Below are positions 7,444 to 16,085 of a stretch of 20,241 nt of DNA, piece by piece. The stretch comes from JASBZA01 sp964392065 (GTDB lineage Bacteria > Bacillota > Clostridia > Saccharofermentanales > Fastidiosipilaceae), in assembly GCA_964392065.1 (NCBI GenBank), contig CAYMOG010000024.1, positions 1 through 20,241 on the forward strand. The letters run 5' to 3'. Numbering within the stretch: position 1 is the stretch's first letter; every line of letters begins with the position of its first letter. Both the position numbers and the translations under genes were made by a program. A model generated the notes under the pieces. It did no database searches. It saw only the letters and a list, made by a program, of their open reading frames with translations, and was not told the origin of the DNA.

Positions 7444-8688
7444 ATGAGTACGTTAAAGGGAAATCTAATGTTTGGACAGTCTGGTGGACCTACTTCTGTT
7501 ATTAATTCTAGTGCAGCAGGAGTATTTCTTGAGGCTCTGGAGCACAAGGATGTTATCGATCAGGTGTACGGTGCAGCCCACGGTATAGTCGGTATTCTAA
7601 ATGAAGACTTCTATGTAATTAATGAAGAAGATCCAGAAGAGTTAAGACTACTACGTCATACGCCATCTTCTGCTCTTGGTTCTGTACGTTACAAAATGGC
7701 GGATCCTAGTGAAGATGATACCGATTACAAGAGATTATTAGAAGTGTTTAAGAAGTATGATATTCGTTATTTCTTCTATAACGGTGGTAATGACTCCATG
7801 GATACTTGTAATAAAATTTCTAAGTTTATGCAAGCTTCTGGCTGGGAGATGCGTGTAATGGGCGTACCCAAGACTATTGATAATGACTTATATGGTACGG
7901 ACCATTGTCCAGGGTTTGCTTCTGCAGCGAAGTATCTTGCTACTTCTACCATGGAAGTGTATCAAGATGCGACCGTCTATGATACATCTCAGATTACTAT
8001 TCTTGAAGTAATGGGACGTAATGCGGGTTGGTTAACGGCTGCTACAGCTCTGGCTAATATGAAGGGTGCAGGTCCAGATTTAATCTATTTACCTGAATTG
8101 CCTATCAACTTCGATGATATTCGTGAAGATGTTGCTAATGTCATGAAGGAGAAGAATAAAGTAATTATTGCGATTTCCGAAGGCGTGAAGACTCAGGAAG
8201 GAAAATTCTTACCTGAACTTGTTGGTGAAGTGGATGTGGATGCATTTGGTCACAAGCAAATGGGTGGTACTGGTGATGTCTTAGCCGATTACCTAAGAGA
8301 TCATTTCGACACGAAAATTCGTTCCATCGAGTTCTCCTTGCTTCAGCGTTGTGCGGCTCATATCGGTTCTCAGACTGATGTAGAAGAAGCTTATCAAGCA
8401 GGTGCTATTGCTGTGCGTAAGGCCGTTGAAGGTGTTACGGACCACATGGTGGGTTTTGAACGCAAAGATGGCGATTCCTACGAATGTGAATATATCCTTA
8501 TTCCTCTAGATAAGGTTGCGAATACGGAGAAGAAAGTTCCTCGTGAGTGGATTAACGAAGAAGGTAATGGTATTTTACCTGCTTTCTACGATTATGTCTT
8601 ACCCTTGATTCAAGGTGAAGTAGAAATGCCCAAGGAAGACGGTCTTCCAAGATTCGCGCGTCTGAAGAAGGTAAAAGTACAGAAGTAA
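7444..8688 (+). CDS. pfp: Diphosphate-dependent 6-phosphofructokinase
   Basis: A 414-residue phosphofructokinase that makes fructose 1,6-bisphosphate in glycolysis. The N-terminus has GQSGGPTSVIN (11-21). The phosphoryl-donor site reads GGNDS (114-118) rather than the GGDGS of ATP enzymes, and PKTIDND (142-148) carries the lysine typical of pyrophosphate users. MGRNAGW follows at about residue 195, the fructose 6-phosphate region. These residues predict PPi as donor, so the step may be reversible and save ATP, as in many anaerobic Clostridia. The Asn in place of the first Asp in GGDDS is, from memory, found in a clostridial subgroup. The start is fixed by AGGAGG (7433-7438). It is monocistronic, with its own promoter and terminator. 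Confidence 0.92.
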   Translation: MSTLKGNLMFGQSGGPTSVINSSAAGVFLEALEHKDVIDQVYGAAHGIVGILNEDFYVINEEDPEELRLLRHTPSSALGSVRYKMADPSEDDTDYKRLLEVFKKYDIRYFFYNGGNDSMDTCNKISKFMQASGWEMRVMGVPKTIDNDLYGTDHCPGFASAAKYLATSTMEVYQDATVYDTSQITILEVMGRNAGWLTAATALANMKGAGPDLIYLPELPINFDDIREDVANVMKEKNKVIIAISEGVKTQEGKFLPELVGEVDVDAFGHKQMGGTGDVLADYLRDHFDTKIRSIEFSLLQRCAAHIGSQTDVEEAYQAGAIAVRKAVEGVTDHMVGFERKDGDSYECEYILIPLDKVANTEKKVPREWINEEGNGILPAFYDYVLPLIQGEVEMPKEDGLPRFARLKKVKVQK

Positions 8689-8747
8689 ATTCTATAAAAT
8701 GTCTTACGTTTAAGTAGTGTTTATGCGTAAGTTAGATTCGCAAATAG

Positions 8748-8787
8748 AAGTCCTCTGGTATGTGCTATCCAGAGGACTTGTTTATTT
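8748..8787 (+). terminator. Rho-independent terminator after pfp
   Basis: AAGTCCTCTGG (8748-8758) pairs perfectly with 8769-8779 across a 10-base loop, and the T-rich stretch TGTTTATTTT follows. It lies 60 bases after the stop of the phosphofructokinase gene. Confidence 0.85.
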
Positions 8788-8886
8788 TGATGTGGAGTTT
8801 AGTGTTTTCATGTAAAATGGATTTAAGATTACAGTGCATGTACTTGGTTCAGGCTAAGCTAATATATAGACTTCTAGGAGGTTCCT

Positions 8887-9678
8887 ATGGCATTTTCGAT
8901 TTTTCTCATGGGACATGTAATAAGTGATTTTCTCTTGCAGCCTCGTATGCTTATCAAGGCGAAGCAAGAGAGTTCTAAAATCTTATTATTTCAACCTGCT
9001 ACTTTATTTCATGTACTGGTGTATTTCGTATTAACCCTAATGATTTCCCTCGTGGAAGGTGCCTTTACTTTACCTTTTCTCATTGCTTTATTTATTACGA
9101 CCGTCGCACATTATTTCATAGACTATTGGAAGAATACGAAACGCTTTTTGAATGCGATGATTTTTATGATCGACCAGGTTTTGCATATTGTCTCAATTGT
9201 TCTCGCGACAATATTTCTAGATTTATGGGATTTCCCCTTGAACGGTACGGAATTAATTGTGATGGTACAGGAACGGTCACTAGGGATTAATCAAGTGACA
9301 CAGATCAATTTTTTGACGGTGGCTCTGGTATGTCTTATCTGGGGAACACAATACTTCATCACGACCGTCTTGGACAGTAGAGGGAAACCTAGTCCCCTAG
9401 ATGGTTCCGATGCTTACAGGGTTACAGAATTCTCTCCTGCCATTCGTCAGAGAGAGCGGCATATTTCCTATATGGAGAGACTCATGATTTTATTACTGGT
9501 CTTGAGAGGACAATATGTTGCCGTCATGCTTCTTCTTATTGCGAAATCTATTATTCGTTTCCCTAAACTGAAGGATGAAGTTTACCAAGAATATTTTATG
9601 TATGGAACCTTCTTGAGTTTTACTTGCGGCTTAATTTTTGCAAGTTTCTATAGATATATCTTTACGCTGGCCGTTTAA
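8887..9678 (+). CDS. DUF3307-like polytopic membrane protein
   Basis: A 263-residue integral membrane protein with about six hydrophobic segments. The first ~110 residues match the pattern I associate with DUF3307: an early GHxxxDFLLQ motif (residues 9-18), a Lys-rich turn, a histidine at the start of the next helix (HVLVY), then HYFIDYWK (80-87) and IDQVLH (about 98-103). These conserved polar residues inside membrane helices suggest a transport or metal/proton-coordinating role, but no biochemical function of the family is known to me. The C-terminal half (after ~140) is a further set of helices. AGGAGG at 8877-8882 fixes the start. TGTAAAAT at 8811-8818 may be a -10. It stands alone between a terminator and a convergent gene. 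Confidence 0.75.
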   Translation: MAFSIFLMGHVISDFLLQPRMLIKAKQESSKILLFQPATLFHVLVYFVLTLMISLVEGAFTLPFLIALFITTVAHYFIDYWKNTKRFLNAMIFMIDQVLHIVSIVLATIFLDLWDFPLNGTELIVMVQERSLGINQVTQINFLTVALVCLIWGTQYFITTVLDSRGKPSPLDGSDAYRVTEFSPAIRQRERHISYMERLMILLLVLRGQYVAVMLLLIAKSIIRFPKLKDEVYQEYFMYGTFLSFTCGLIFASFYRYIFTLAV

Positions 9679-9864
9679 TAAGTAATTGCTAGAACAAATA
9701 GCAGAAAGCCTACACAGAATAATTGATGTAGTAACTAACCGTATACTTATACACGGTGACCGGACCTATTCCTTACCTTCAGAAGAGAACGTAGAAATAA
9801 AATGCTTTTCAAATGCAGGCGTGTGTAAGGGGGGAAGAACAGCCTTCATCCACTCTGTTAGAGT

Positions 9865-11073
9865 CTATATATAGAGCACATCCATTGCAATGCTATCCCT
9901 TAGTTTGGATAGAATTTCGTCTATTGGGGCGAATAGGATACCTTGACTTAGTTCCGGAGGTCCTCCGCCTTTGAGATCGAAATTACTTCGCAAAGAATCC
10001 ATCCATGTGTTGTCCCATTCTGAGAGGTAGAACTGGGTGTTTGGACCCTGAGGTTTAAGTACAAATAAGCGACTACCTAGAGCGTGGGGATCAAATTTCT
10101 TGACCTGGTAGCGTAGATAGGTTTGGTCGAAGGGAGCGTTCTCTACTATAAGGACATGGTTTTTATTGGCGGACTCCACTTGTTTGGGCCAGAGATAATC
10201 GTTTATTTCGCTTAGTTTATCTTCTAGACCTTTGATATGTTTTTCTTGTTTCTCAATGCCCTCTAAGATTTTATCAACAGGTAGAGAGAAGTGTTCGGAG
10301 AGTTTTTGTGTAGTATCTGTCTGGGCTTTGGCATACGCATAAGCTTTTTGGCCGGCTAGATAGTGGATGCGAACACCCTTTCGTACTTTTTCAATTTTGG
10401 TATAGAGTACTAAACCAATTTCTCCTGTGTTATGGAGGTGAGGCGCACTACATGCACATAGGTCTACTCCGGGCACTCGAATTAGGCGTAGTGGTCCCTG
10501 GATTTCCATCTTGCTTCGGTATTCGAGCCCTTCTTGTGCTTCGGGATACATTTCAATTTGTAGTGGGCGATTATCCTGAATTACCTGATTAGCTTGATAG
10601 AAGATTTCATCGATTTCTTCAGGACTTAGAAAACCTGAGAAGTCTAAAGTCGAAGAATTTTCGTGAAGTGAGAACCCTACGTTGTCATAGCCATGCTTCT
10701 GGTGCGTCAGACCAGAGAGGATGTGCTCCGCGCTATGGTGCTGCATCAGAGAGAAGCGCCTAGGCCAATGGATTCTTGCTTCTACTGTTTGTCCTGGTGG
10801 GATGGGTTCATGGGTATAGTGGTAGATGCGATAGACGCCATCACTACCTAATTCTCGCTGTGTATCTAAAACAGAAATATTTCCCAAGAAACCAATATCG
10901 CCTACCTGACCGCCTCCTTCGGGATAGAAGGGGGTAGTCTGGCAGGCGATCTTATACTTAGCTTCTGTAGATGGATCATCTACTTCTTCACACAGCTGTA
11001 CGTGGACTTGGCTAGTGTGTAGGTAAGAGTCTTGGTCAAATAGTTGATCAAATAAATTTAATTTGCTTTCCAT
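9865..11073 (-). CDS. Long alanyl-tRNA editing protein (AlaX-L type, AlaRS editing domain homologue)
   Basis: A 402-residue free-standing homologue of the editing and C-terminal parts of alanyl-tRNA synthetase. It should hydrolyse Ser-tRNA(Ala) or Gly-tRNA(Ala) in the cytosol. The N-terminal beta-barrel has YPEGGGQVGDIG (50-61). The zinc/catalytic set is His113 and His117 (HHSAEH) plus Cys208 and His212 (CSAPH). Residues ~245-290 are helical, coiled-coil-like, and the C-terminal ~100 residues including GGGPP look like a DHHA1-type domain. No aminoacylation domain is present. It lies 22 bases after the NCS2 permease gene and is probably its operon partner, with a weak AGGT ribosome binding site. 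Proteins of this length are often annotated as alanyl-tRNA editing or DHHA1-domain proteins. Confidence 0.88.
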   Translation of the reverse strand: MESKLNLFDQLFDQDSYLHTSQVHVQLCEEVDDPSTEAKYKIACQTTPFYPEGGGQVGDIGFLGNISVLDTQRELGSDGVYRIYHYTHEPIPPGQTVEARIHWPRRFSLMQHHSAEHILSGLTHQKHGYDNVGFSLHENSSTLDFSGFLSPEEIDEIFYQANQVIQDNRPLQIEMYPEAQEGLEYRSKMEIQGPLRLIRVPGVDLCACSAPHLHNTGEIGLVLYTKIEKVRKGVRIHYLAGQKAYAYAKAQTDTTQKLSEHFSLPVDKILEGIEKQEKHIKGLEDKLSEINDYLWPKQVESANKNHVLIVENAPFDQTYLRYQVKKFDPHALGSRLFVLKPQGPNTQFYLSEWDNTWMDSLRSNFDLKGGGPPELSQGILFAPIDEILSKLRDSIAMDVLYI

Positions 11074-11095
11074 AGACCTAATTATACTAGATTTC

Positions 11096-12484
11096 TTAGA
11101 TTATGGTTAATGCTCTAATTACGAAATCGAGTATGAAGAGAATACCGGCACCCCAGATGATAGGATGGATGTCTCTAATTTTTCCTAGGGCAAGTTTCAC
11201 AATTATATATGCGAGGAAGCCTAGGGCGATACCTGTTGTGATGGAGTAGGCGAAACCCATGATAAGCGCCGTGAAGAAAGCAGGGATGGCTTCTGCCATA
11301 TTGTCCCATTTAATCTTCGTGAAGCTAGAGAGCATCATAATACCTACAATGATAAGGATTGGAGCCGTAGCGGCACCAGGAACGGCGCTGGCGACCTGCG
11401 AAACGAAAATGGATACGAAGAATAGGGCTGCCGTGACGACGGAAGCTAAACCTGTTCTACCACCTGCACCAATACCAGCAGAGGATTCTACATAAGTGGT
11501 TGTATTCGATGTACCTAAGACAGCACCGATAGAAGTTGCGATGGAATCGGCGAAGAGCGCCTTATCTAAACGTGTGCTGAAACCCGCTTCTTTCATCATC
11601 GTTTCTTCTTCCGCTTCGGTGAAAATACCAGAAGATCTACCTGTACCGATGAATGTACCGATAGTATCGAAGGTATCTGAGAGAGAGAGGACGAAAATTG
11701 TAGAAATAGCTAAGAGAGTGGTTCTTAGATCGGTGGTGAAGAGGCTGCCTAAACCTTCTTGGCTAAAGGCCGCGCCGAAGGTAACCATGAGGCCATCGAT
11801 AGATTCAGCAAGCGATACGGTACTGTCCGCATTAAACTGAGTCTGACCGAAGTAGGGGATAAGGCCAATTAAACTTGTAAGTAAAATTGAAATAAGTAAG
11901 GCACCTTTTACATTCTTAACGACTAGAACGATCGTAATGACGATACCAATCATAGCAAGGATGGTAGCTGGGCTTGAGAATGGATGAAATTCTGGAAGTA
12001 GTGAATCTGCACCACCAGCATTTACAATCACGCCTGCGTTAATCAAGCCAATATAAGCGATGAAAATACCTATACCGCCACTGATGGCATGTTGTAAGGA
12101 TTCAGGGATTGCCGAAATAATATGTTTTCTGAGCTTCGTTACGGTGATAATTACATTAATTAAACCGCAGATGAAAACCATTGCGAGAGCCTGTTGCCAG
12201 GTGTAGCCTAGAGCGCCTACTACTGTAAAGGCGAAGAGAGCGTTTAGGCCCATGCCAGGGGCAGTCGCATAAGGAACGTTGGCAAATAGACCCATAATGA
12301 GCGTACCGATGATGGACGCGATGATGGTTGCCAGATAAACACCACCCCATGGCATGCCTGTGGATGAGAGCATTCCAGGGTTGACGATGAGAATGTAGGA
12401 CATGGCAAAAAAGGTGGTTAAACCTGCCATTACTTCTGTACCCACGGTTGTGTTGTACTTCTTAAGCTTAAATAATTTCTCCAT
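11096..12484 (-). CDS. NCS2-family purine permease (AzgA/PbuG-like)
   Basis: A 462-residue transporter with about 13-14 hydrophobic helices. The sequence matches the AzgA-like branch of NCS2, which imports hypoxanthine, guanine or adenine by proton symport. Recognisable conserved segments are the N-terminal TTFFAMSYIL, then QHAISGGIGIFIAYIG, DTIGTFIGTG and NTTTYVESSAGIGAGGRTG, which build the substrate-binding half-helices of the fold. Substrate choice among purines cannot be settled here. The start is fixed by AAGGAGT (12491-12497). No purine riboswitch is visible in the 125-base leader; instead an inverted repeat sits in the promoter. The alaX-type gene follows directly. Confidence 0.93.
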   Translation of the reverse strand: MEKLFKLKKYNTTVGTEVMAGLTTFFAMSYILIVNPGMLSSTGMPWGGVYLATIIASIIGTLIMGLFANVPYATAPGMGLNALFAFTVVGALGYTWQQALAMVFICGLINVIITVTKLRKHIISAIPESLQHAISGGIGIFIAYIGLINAGVIVNAGGADSLLPEFHPFSSPATILAMIGIVITIVLVVKNVKGALLISILLTSLIGLIPYFGQTQFNADSTVSLAESIDGLMVTFGAAFSQEGLGSLFTTDLRTTLLAISTIFVLSLSDTFDTIGTFIGTGRSSGIFTEAEEETMMKEAGFSTRLDKALFADSIATSIGAVLGTSNTTTYVESSAGIGAGGRTGLASVVTAALFFVSIFVSQVASAVPGAATAPILIIVGIMMLSSFTKIKWDNMAEAIPAFFTALIMGFAYSITTGIALGFLAYIIVKLALGKIRDIHPIIWGAGILFILDFVIRALTII

Positions 12485-12513
12485 TAATTTACTCCTTGTT
12501 CATAAGTAATTCT

Positions 12514-12542
12514 ATGATAACCCTCTTTCAATAGGGTTACAA
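12514..12542 (-). promoter_or_regulatory. Promoter of the purine permease gene with inverted repeat between -35 and -10
   Basis: On the minus strand TTGTAA (12542-12537) and TATCAT (12519-12514) are 17 bp apart. A 7-bp inverted repeat, TAACCCT (12518-12524) with AGGGTTA (12533-12539), spans the spacer and touches both boxes. It could be an operator for a purine-responsive or other repressor, or a hairpin if transcribed from further upstream. Confidence 0.45.
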
Positions 12543-12580
12543 TATGATGAGGTGAAATGTAATTTTACAGAAATGATTTT

Positions 12581-12589
12581 TGATAAAAT
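12581..12589 (+). promoter_or_regulatory. Extended -10 promoter of the alpha/beta hydrolase gene
   Basis: TGATAAAAT (12581-12589) fits an extended -10 element, 22 bases before the ATG. This leaves a short leader with GGAG (12600-12603). No matching -35 at normal spacing. Confidence 0.4.
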
Positions 12590-12611
12590 GGAATGAAAAG
12601 GAGATGGAAGT

Positions 12612-13412
12612 ATGAGAGAAATTGTAAAAATTGATAAGACAGCGTACTTGACCCCTTACCTAATTCAGGGCAGGGAAGATAGTGATGGCAAGCCTATTCG
12701 TAGGCCTTTGGTATTAGTTTTACCTGGTGGCGCGTATCGCTATGTTTCAGGTAGAGAAGGAGAGCCTGTTGCGCTTCGGGCGAATAGTTATGGTTTTCAT
12801 AGTGTTGTGCTAAATTATACGTGTTTGCCAGATAAGATGGATTTGAGTAAAGACGTGGTTTTGCAAGAAGTAGAGCAAGCACTTGACTGGATTGACCAGA
12901 TTGATGCGTCTTATTATGTCGACCACAATAAGATATTTGTTATGGGATTCTCTGCAGGAGGTCACCTCGCCGCCTGGTCTAGTATTAAGTTTCCTAAGCG
13001 TATTCACGGAGTGGTTTTAGGCTATGGCGCCATTGCGTATACAAGAGAACAGTTGGAAGAAATTTTTTCTTATACACTTGAAAGTGCCGGGAGAGATTTC
13101 ACGGAAGAAGAGCTTCTGCAAGGCAAACAAATGCTAAATATTTTCGAAGACGCACCTATCCACTCCTTACATAAGGATGTGCCTAAAACCTTTCTATTTC
13201 ATACTCTAGATGATGCCACGGTGCCGGGCATTCATAGTTTGCAATATACGGAAGTTTTGCATGCATTGGGCGTTCCTGTAGAGTTGCATCTCTATGAATC
13301 CGGTGTACATGGTTTATCCTTGGCAGATCAGACGAGTTTTTCGACGCCTGCTTCCATCAATAGCAAGGTCTCTAATTGGTTTGAAATGGCTGTTGCTTTT
13401 CTTATGGGATGA
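12612..13412 (+). CDS. Alpha/beta hydrolase, BD-FAE/acetyl-xylan-esterase-like
   Basis: A 266-residue cytoplasmic serine hydrolase. The oxyanion-hole strand reads LVLPGGAYRY (36-44), the nucleophile elbow is GFSAG with Ser114, the acid is Asp200 or Asp201 (TLDDATVP), and the base His233 is in GVHGLS. This layout, with a short cap and the DDxxVP acid loop, is that of the BD-FAE / Axe1-like esterase group that deacetylates or deacylates sugar substrates. No signal peptide is present, so the substrate is presumably imported or intracellular. Start fixed by the upstream GGAG. It is monocistronic, and its TGA stop lies within a hairpin shared with the convergent flavoprotein gene. Confidence 0.88.
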   Translation: MREIVKIDKTAYLTPYLIQGREDSDGKPIRRPLVLVLPGGAYRYVSGREGEPVALRANSYGFHSVVLNYTCLPDKMDLSKDVVLQEVEQALDWIDQIDASYYVDHNKIFVMGFSAGGHLAAWSSIKFPKRIHGVVLGYGAIAYTREQLEEIFSYTLESAGRDFTEEELLQGKQMLNIFEDAPIHSLHKDVPKTFLFHTLDDATVPGIHSLQYTEVLHALGVPVELHLYESGVHGLSLADQTSFSTPASINSKVSNWFEMAVAFLMG

Positions 13413-13432
13413 GTTTTCTGGATTCATCCCAT
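13404..13432. terminator. Hairpin across the convergent gene ends
   Basis: ATGGGATGA (13404-13412) is the exact complement of 13424-13432, with an 11-base loop. It contains the hydrolase TGA stop and touches the TAA of the opposite gene (13432-13434). There is no T run on either side, so efficiency as a terminator is uncertain. Confidence 0.45.
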
Positions 13433-14688
13433 TATGTTCGTAATTGTGTAATGATGGCATCTGCTGCGAGCGCTCCGGAGAGATAAGCGAAGCTTAAGTG
13501 GTAGCCTCCGGAGATAAAATCAAAATCTATACACTCTCCGGCCACGTAGAGATTTGGGATTGCCTTGAGTGCCATCGTTCGGAAGTTAATAGCATGTTTC
13601 TCAATACCGCCTCGGGCACTCATGGCTTCTTGCTTGGGCCTAGCGCCCGGCTCTGCCGTGTACTGACTTAAATAACCATACAATGCTTCTCTATTAGCCT
13701 TACTGAAGTGGGCAAACTGTAAATCGTGAGGAATATCTTGTTTTATACAGAACGTTGGCCAAAGCTGATCGACTAATCCCTGGGGCAAATACTGGCGAAG
13801 CAAGGTGCGTACTTCACGTCTACTCGGATTCTCAGATTCTAAGAAATCTTCTACGCCATTTAAGAAATTGATTGATAGTGAGTTAGGAATATAATTTGGA
13901 TCGTAGAGGTCTGCAGTAGAAGATAAGGCAAGTGGACCTGATAATCCCTTGTTCATAAAAAGTAAATCTCCTGTTCGTGTTAGCGTCTGTGGTTTCTTCT
14001 CGAGCTTTATCTGATACGTAAAACACACATTTTCGACACGAATCCCCTGCAAAGAAGATGAGAAATTCGATTGCAGATTTAAGATCTGCATAGCAGGACT
14101 GAAGGGTTTATGGCGGATTCCTAATGGCTCTAGTAGTTTCGCACCGTCTCCCGTACTTCCAGTTGCAGGATAGGTATTACCGCCACAGGCAAGTAGAAGC
14201 ATCGTGCTTGAATAGTGGTTTCCTTTATGGGTTTGGAGGTGAAAACGCTCATTATTTTCTATCCTAACTACTTCTTCTTCATAGACAACGGTTCCACCCA
14301 GTTTTTTGTAGGCCGATTCAAGTGCCTCGACTAAATCAGAAGCCTTTTGTGACACCGGAAAGACTCTACCTAGGTCTTCAACTTGTGATGGAACGCCTAG
14401 GTCATGGAAATAGGCTCTTAATCCTTCTATTGACTGGTTCTCTACCATGGTTCGAAGGATTTTATCCGCTCTAGGGTGAGAGGTGATGGATAAATTCTGT
14501 AAATTCTCCCGGGTGAAATTAATATTACAGAAATTGCCTCGACCTCCTCCTGTTATACGGACTTTTTTGCCGAGTTCTCGATTTTTTTCTAGTAAAAGTA
14601 CCGATAGACCAGCTTGTCTTAGACGTAATGCGGCCAGTAGACCTGCTGCACCTCCGCCAATAACGATTACAGAAGCTTGTTTTACCAT
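13432..14688 (-). CDS. HI0933-family FAD-dependent oxidoreductase
   Basis: A 418-residue flavoprotein of the HI0933/BaiN-like family. The FAD-binding GGGAAG (11-16) is followed by EKNRELGKKVRITGGGRGN (about 35-53), the family signature. The C-terminus has SARGGIEKHAINFRTM and then LYVAGECIDFDFISGGYHLSFAYLSG, which completes the FAD site. Family members are widely annotated as aminoacetone or NAD(P)/FAD-dependent oxidoreductases, and some reduce bile-acid intermediates. The substrate here is unknown. Length is normal. GGTGGTGAG precedes the start. It is a single gene, divergent from the SPFH module and separated from it by 154 bases. Confidence 0.88.
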   Translation of the reverse strand: MVKQASVIVIGGGAAGLLAALRLRQAGLSVLLLEKNRELGKKVRITGGGRGNFCNINFTRENLQNLSITSHPRADKILRTMVENQSIEGLRAYFHDLGVPSQVEDLGRVFPVSQKASDLVEALESAYKKLGGTVVYEEEVVRIENNERFHLQTHKGNHYSSTMLLLACGGNTYPATGSTGDGAKLLEPLGIRHKPFSPAMQILNLQSNFSSSLQGIRVENVCFTYQIKLEKKPQTLTRTGDLLFMNKGLSGPLALSSTADLYDPNYIPNSLSINFLNGVEDFLESENPSRREVRTLLRQYLPQGLVDQLWPTFCIKQDIPHDLQFAHFSKANREALYGYLSQYTAEPGARPKQEAMSARGGIEKHAINFRTMALKAIPNLYVAGECIDFDFISGGYHLSFAYLSGALAADAIITQLRT

Positions 14689-14792
14689 ATGCTCACCACC
14701 TTCTTGAGTATTTTAAAGGATTGCCGTGCTATATGTCGCAATTAATTCATAAAAAATGTATATTTTTATTTCATCCTTAGGACGTTATGTCT

Positions 14793-14800
14793 TGTATAAT
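14793..14800 (+). promoter_or_regulatory. -10 element upstream of the SPFH gene
   Basis: TGTATAAT (14793-14800) contains a consensus TATAAT 42 bases before the ATG at 14843. No clear -35 box is found at 16-18 bp. This is probably the promoter of the SPFH/zinc-ribbon/TPM module. Confidence 0.45.
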
Positions 14801-14842
14801 ATATTTACATGAAAATTTATCTTATTATTAATGGAGGATACT

Positions 14843-16072
14843 ATGGGCTTAATTAAAGCAGGTACAGGCGCTATTGGTGGCGCATTGGCCGATCAATGGC
14901 TAGATGTTTTTGAAGCAGACAACATGACGGATCAAACGGTGATGACCAAGGGTAAGGTTCTTCGCGAAGGCGATAGTAGAAGTAGTAATACGAAGGGTTA
15001 CCAAGACATCATTACAGATGGTTCGGTAATTCATGTTTATCCTAATCAGTTTATGATGTTGGTGGAAAATGGTAGTATTATTGACTATACGGCCGAACCT
15101 GGGAAGTATGTTGTAGATAATGCAGCGCAACCTTCCTTGTTTAATGGTCAGTTTGGTGATTCTCTTAAGGAAGTTTGGGAGAGATTTAAGTTCGGAGGAA
15201 CGAGTCCTCAGAAACAAATCGCTGTATTCATTAATTTACAAGAGATTAAGAATATTAAATTTGGTACGAAAAATCCTATTCAGTACTATGATAATTTCTA
15301 TAATGCAGAACTATTCTTACGTGCCTTCGGCCACTATTCTATGCAGGTTGTAGATCCTATTTTATTTTATGAGCAAGTCGTGGATAAGTCCGCGGATAGA
15401 CAAGATATCAATGATATTAACGAACAGTATCAATCTGAATTTCTCACCGCCCTTACATCCTCTATGAACCAGATGTCCGCGGACGGTCATAGAATTTCTC
15501 ATGTAACCTCTAAATCTATGGATCTAGCTAAGTATATGGGTAACGTTCTCGATGAACGTTGGCGTCAAGAGCGTGGCTTCCAAGTCATGGCTGTAGGTAT
15601 CGCAAGCATTACTTATGATGATGAGTCCAAAGATCTCATTGCGATGCGTAGCAAAGGTGCCATGCTCTCCGATCCAATGGTTAGAGAAGGCTACGTTCAG
15701 GGTAATATTTCTGAAGGTTTAAGAGATGCAGGATCCAATGAAGCTGGTGCAGGTACTACTTTCATGGGTATGGGCATGGGTATGGGAGCTGCAGGAGGGT
15801 TTATGAACCAATCCTCTGCTGCAAACCAAGAGCAATACCGTTATCAACAAGAACAGTTGCGTAAAGCACAAGAGCAAGAGGGTAGTGGTCAGACGCACTG
15901 GTTTTGCTCCAGCTGTGGTCATCAGAACCAAGCCGGGAAATTCTGTTCTAATTGTGGAGAAAAACGTTTTGAGAATCCTAGTGCACAATGCGGGAATTGT
16001 TCCTGGAAGATTCCTGAGGGCACGGACCCTAAATTCTGTCCCAATTGTGGAAATAAGTTAAAAGAAGAATAA
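14843..16072 (+). CDS. SPFH-domain protein with C-terminal zinc ribbons (YdjI-like)
   Basis: A 409-residue protein of the SPFH / 'virion core protein' type (COG4260-like). Residues ~1-300 form the SPFH region: GTIGGALADQW-like N-terminus, then DSLKEVWERFKFGG and a helical stalk. A Met/Gly-rich linker (MGMGMGMGAAGGF, ~310-322) and a Gln/Glu coil (~330-350) follow. The last ~58 residues hold two four-cysteine zinc ribbons (CSSC, CSNC, CGNC, CPNC). It has no transmembrane helix; B. subtilis YdjI is the nearest named relative I recognise, encoded beside a PspA homologue. It probably assembles on the inner face of the membrane with the two downstream products. I chose ATG 14843 because GGAGG (14833-14837) serves it; an ATG at 14831 overlaps that site. 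Confidence 0.85.
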   Translation: MGLIKAGTGAIGGALADQWLDVFEADNMTDQTVMTKGKVLREGDSRSSNTKGYQDIITDGSVIHVYPNQFMMLVENGSIIDYTAEPGKYVVDNAAQPSLFNGQFGDSLKEVWERFKFGGTSPQKQIAVFINLQEIKNIKFGTKNPIQYYDNFYNAELFLRAFGHYSMQVVDPILFYEQVVDKSADRQDINDINEQYQSEFLTALTSSMNQMSADGHRISHVTSKSMDLAKYMGNVLDERWRQERGFQVMAVGIASITYDDESKDLIAMRSKGAMLSDPMVREGYVQGNISEGLRDAGSNEAGAGTTFMGMGMGMGAAGGFMNQSSAANQEQYRYQQEQLRKAQEQEGSGQTHWFCSSCGHQNQAGKFCSNCGEKRFENPSAQCGNCSWKIPEGTDPKFCPNCGNKLKEE

Positions 16073-16085
16073 TTATGATTTATAT

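Noticed and set aside
9736..9757. Imperfect hairpin ACCGTATAC...TACACGGT
   Set aside because: The stem has a bulge and only five outer pairs, and no T run follows. Not convincing as a terminator.
9852..9864. Short hairpin ACTCT-GTT-AGAGT at the end of the alaX-type gene
   Set aside because: Five base pairs with a three-base loop and no T run; too weak to call a terminator.
9686..9874. Rightward 62-codon frame after the DUF3307-like gene
   Set aside because: It starts with TTG, has no ribosome binding site and no recognisable pattern. The gap 9679-9864 is treated as non-coding between convergent genes.
11070..11100. TATAAT just upstream of the alaX-type start
   Set aside because: It lies about 10 bases before the ATG, so transcripts would be leaderless and lack the ribosome binding site. 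Cotranscription with the permease gene is simpler.
11259..11840. Two rightward frames (11259-11495 and 11496-11840) inside the permease gene
   Set aside because: They are antisense shadows of a well-supported NCS2 permease; Ala/Val/Pro-rich composition follows from its codons.
12485..12611. Purine riboswitch before the permease gene
   Set aside because: The conserved core sequences and three-helix pairing of the purine aptamer were not found by eye on the minus strand.
14831..14842. Earlier ATG for the SPFH gene
   Set aside because: It overlaps the GGAGG site that serves the ATG at 14843 and has no site of its own.
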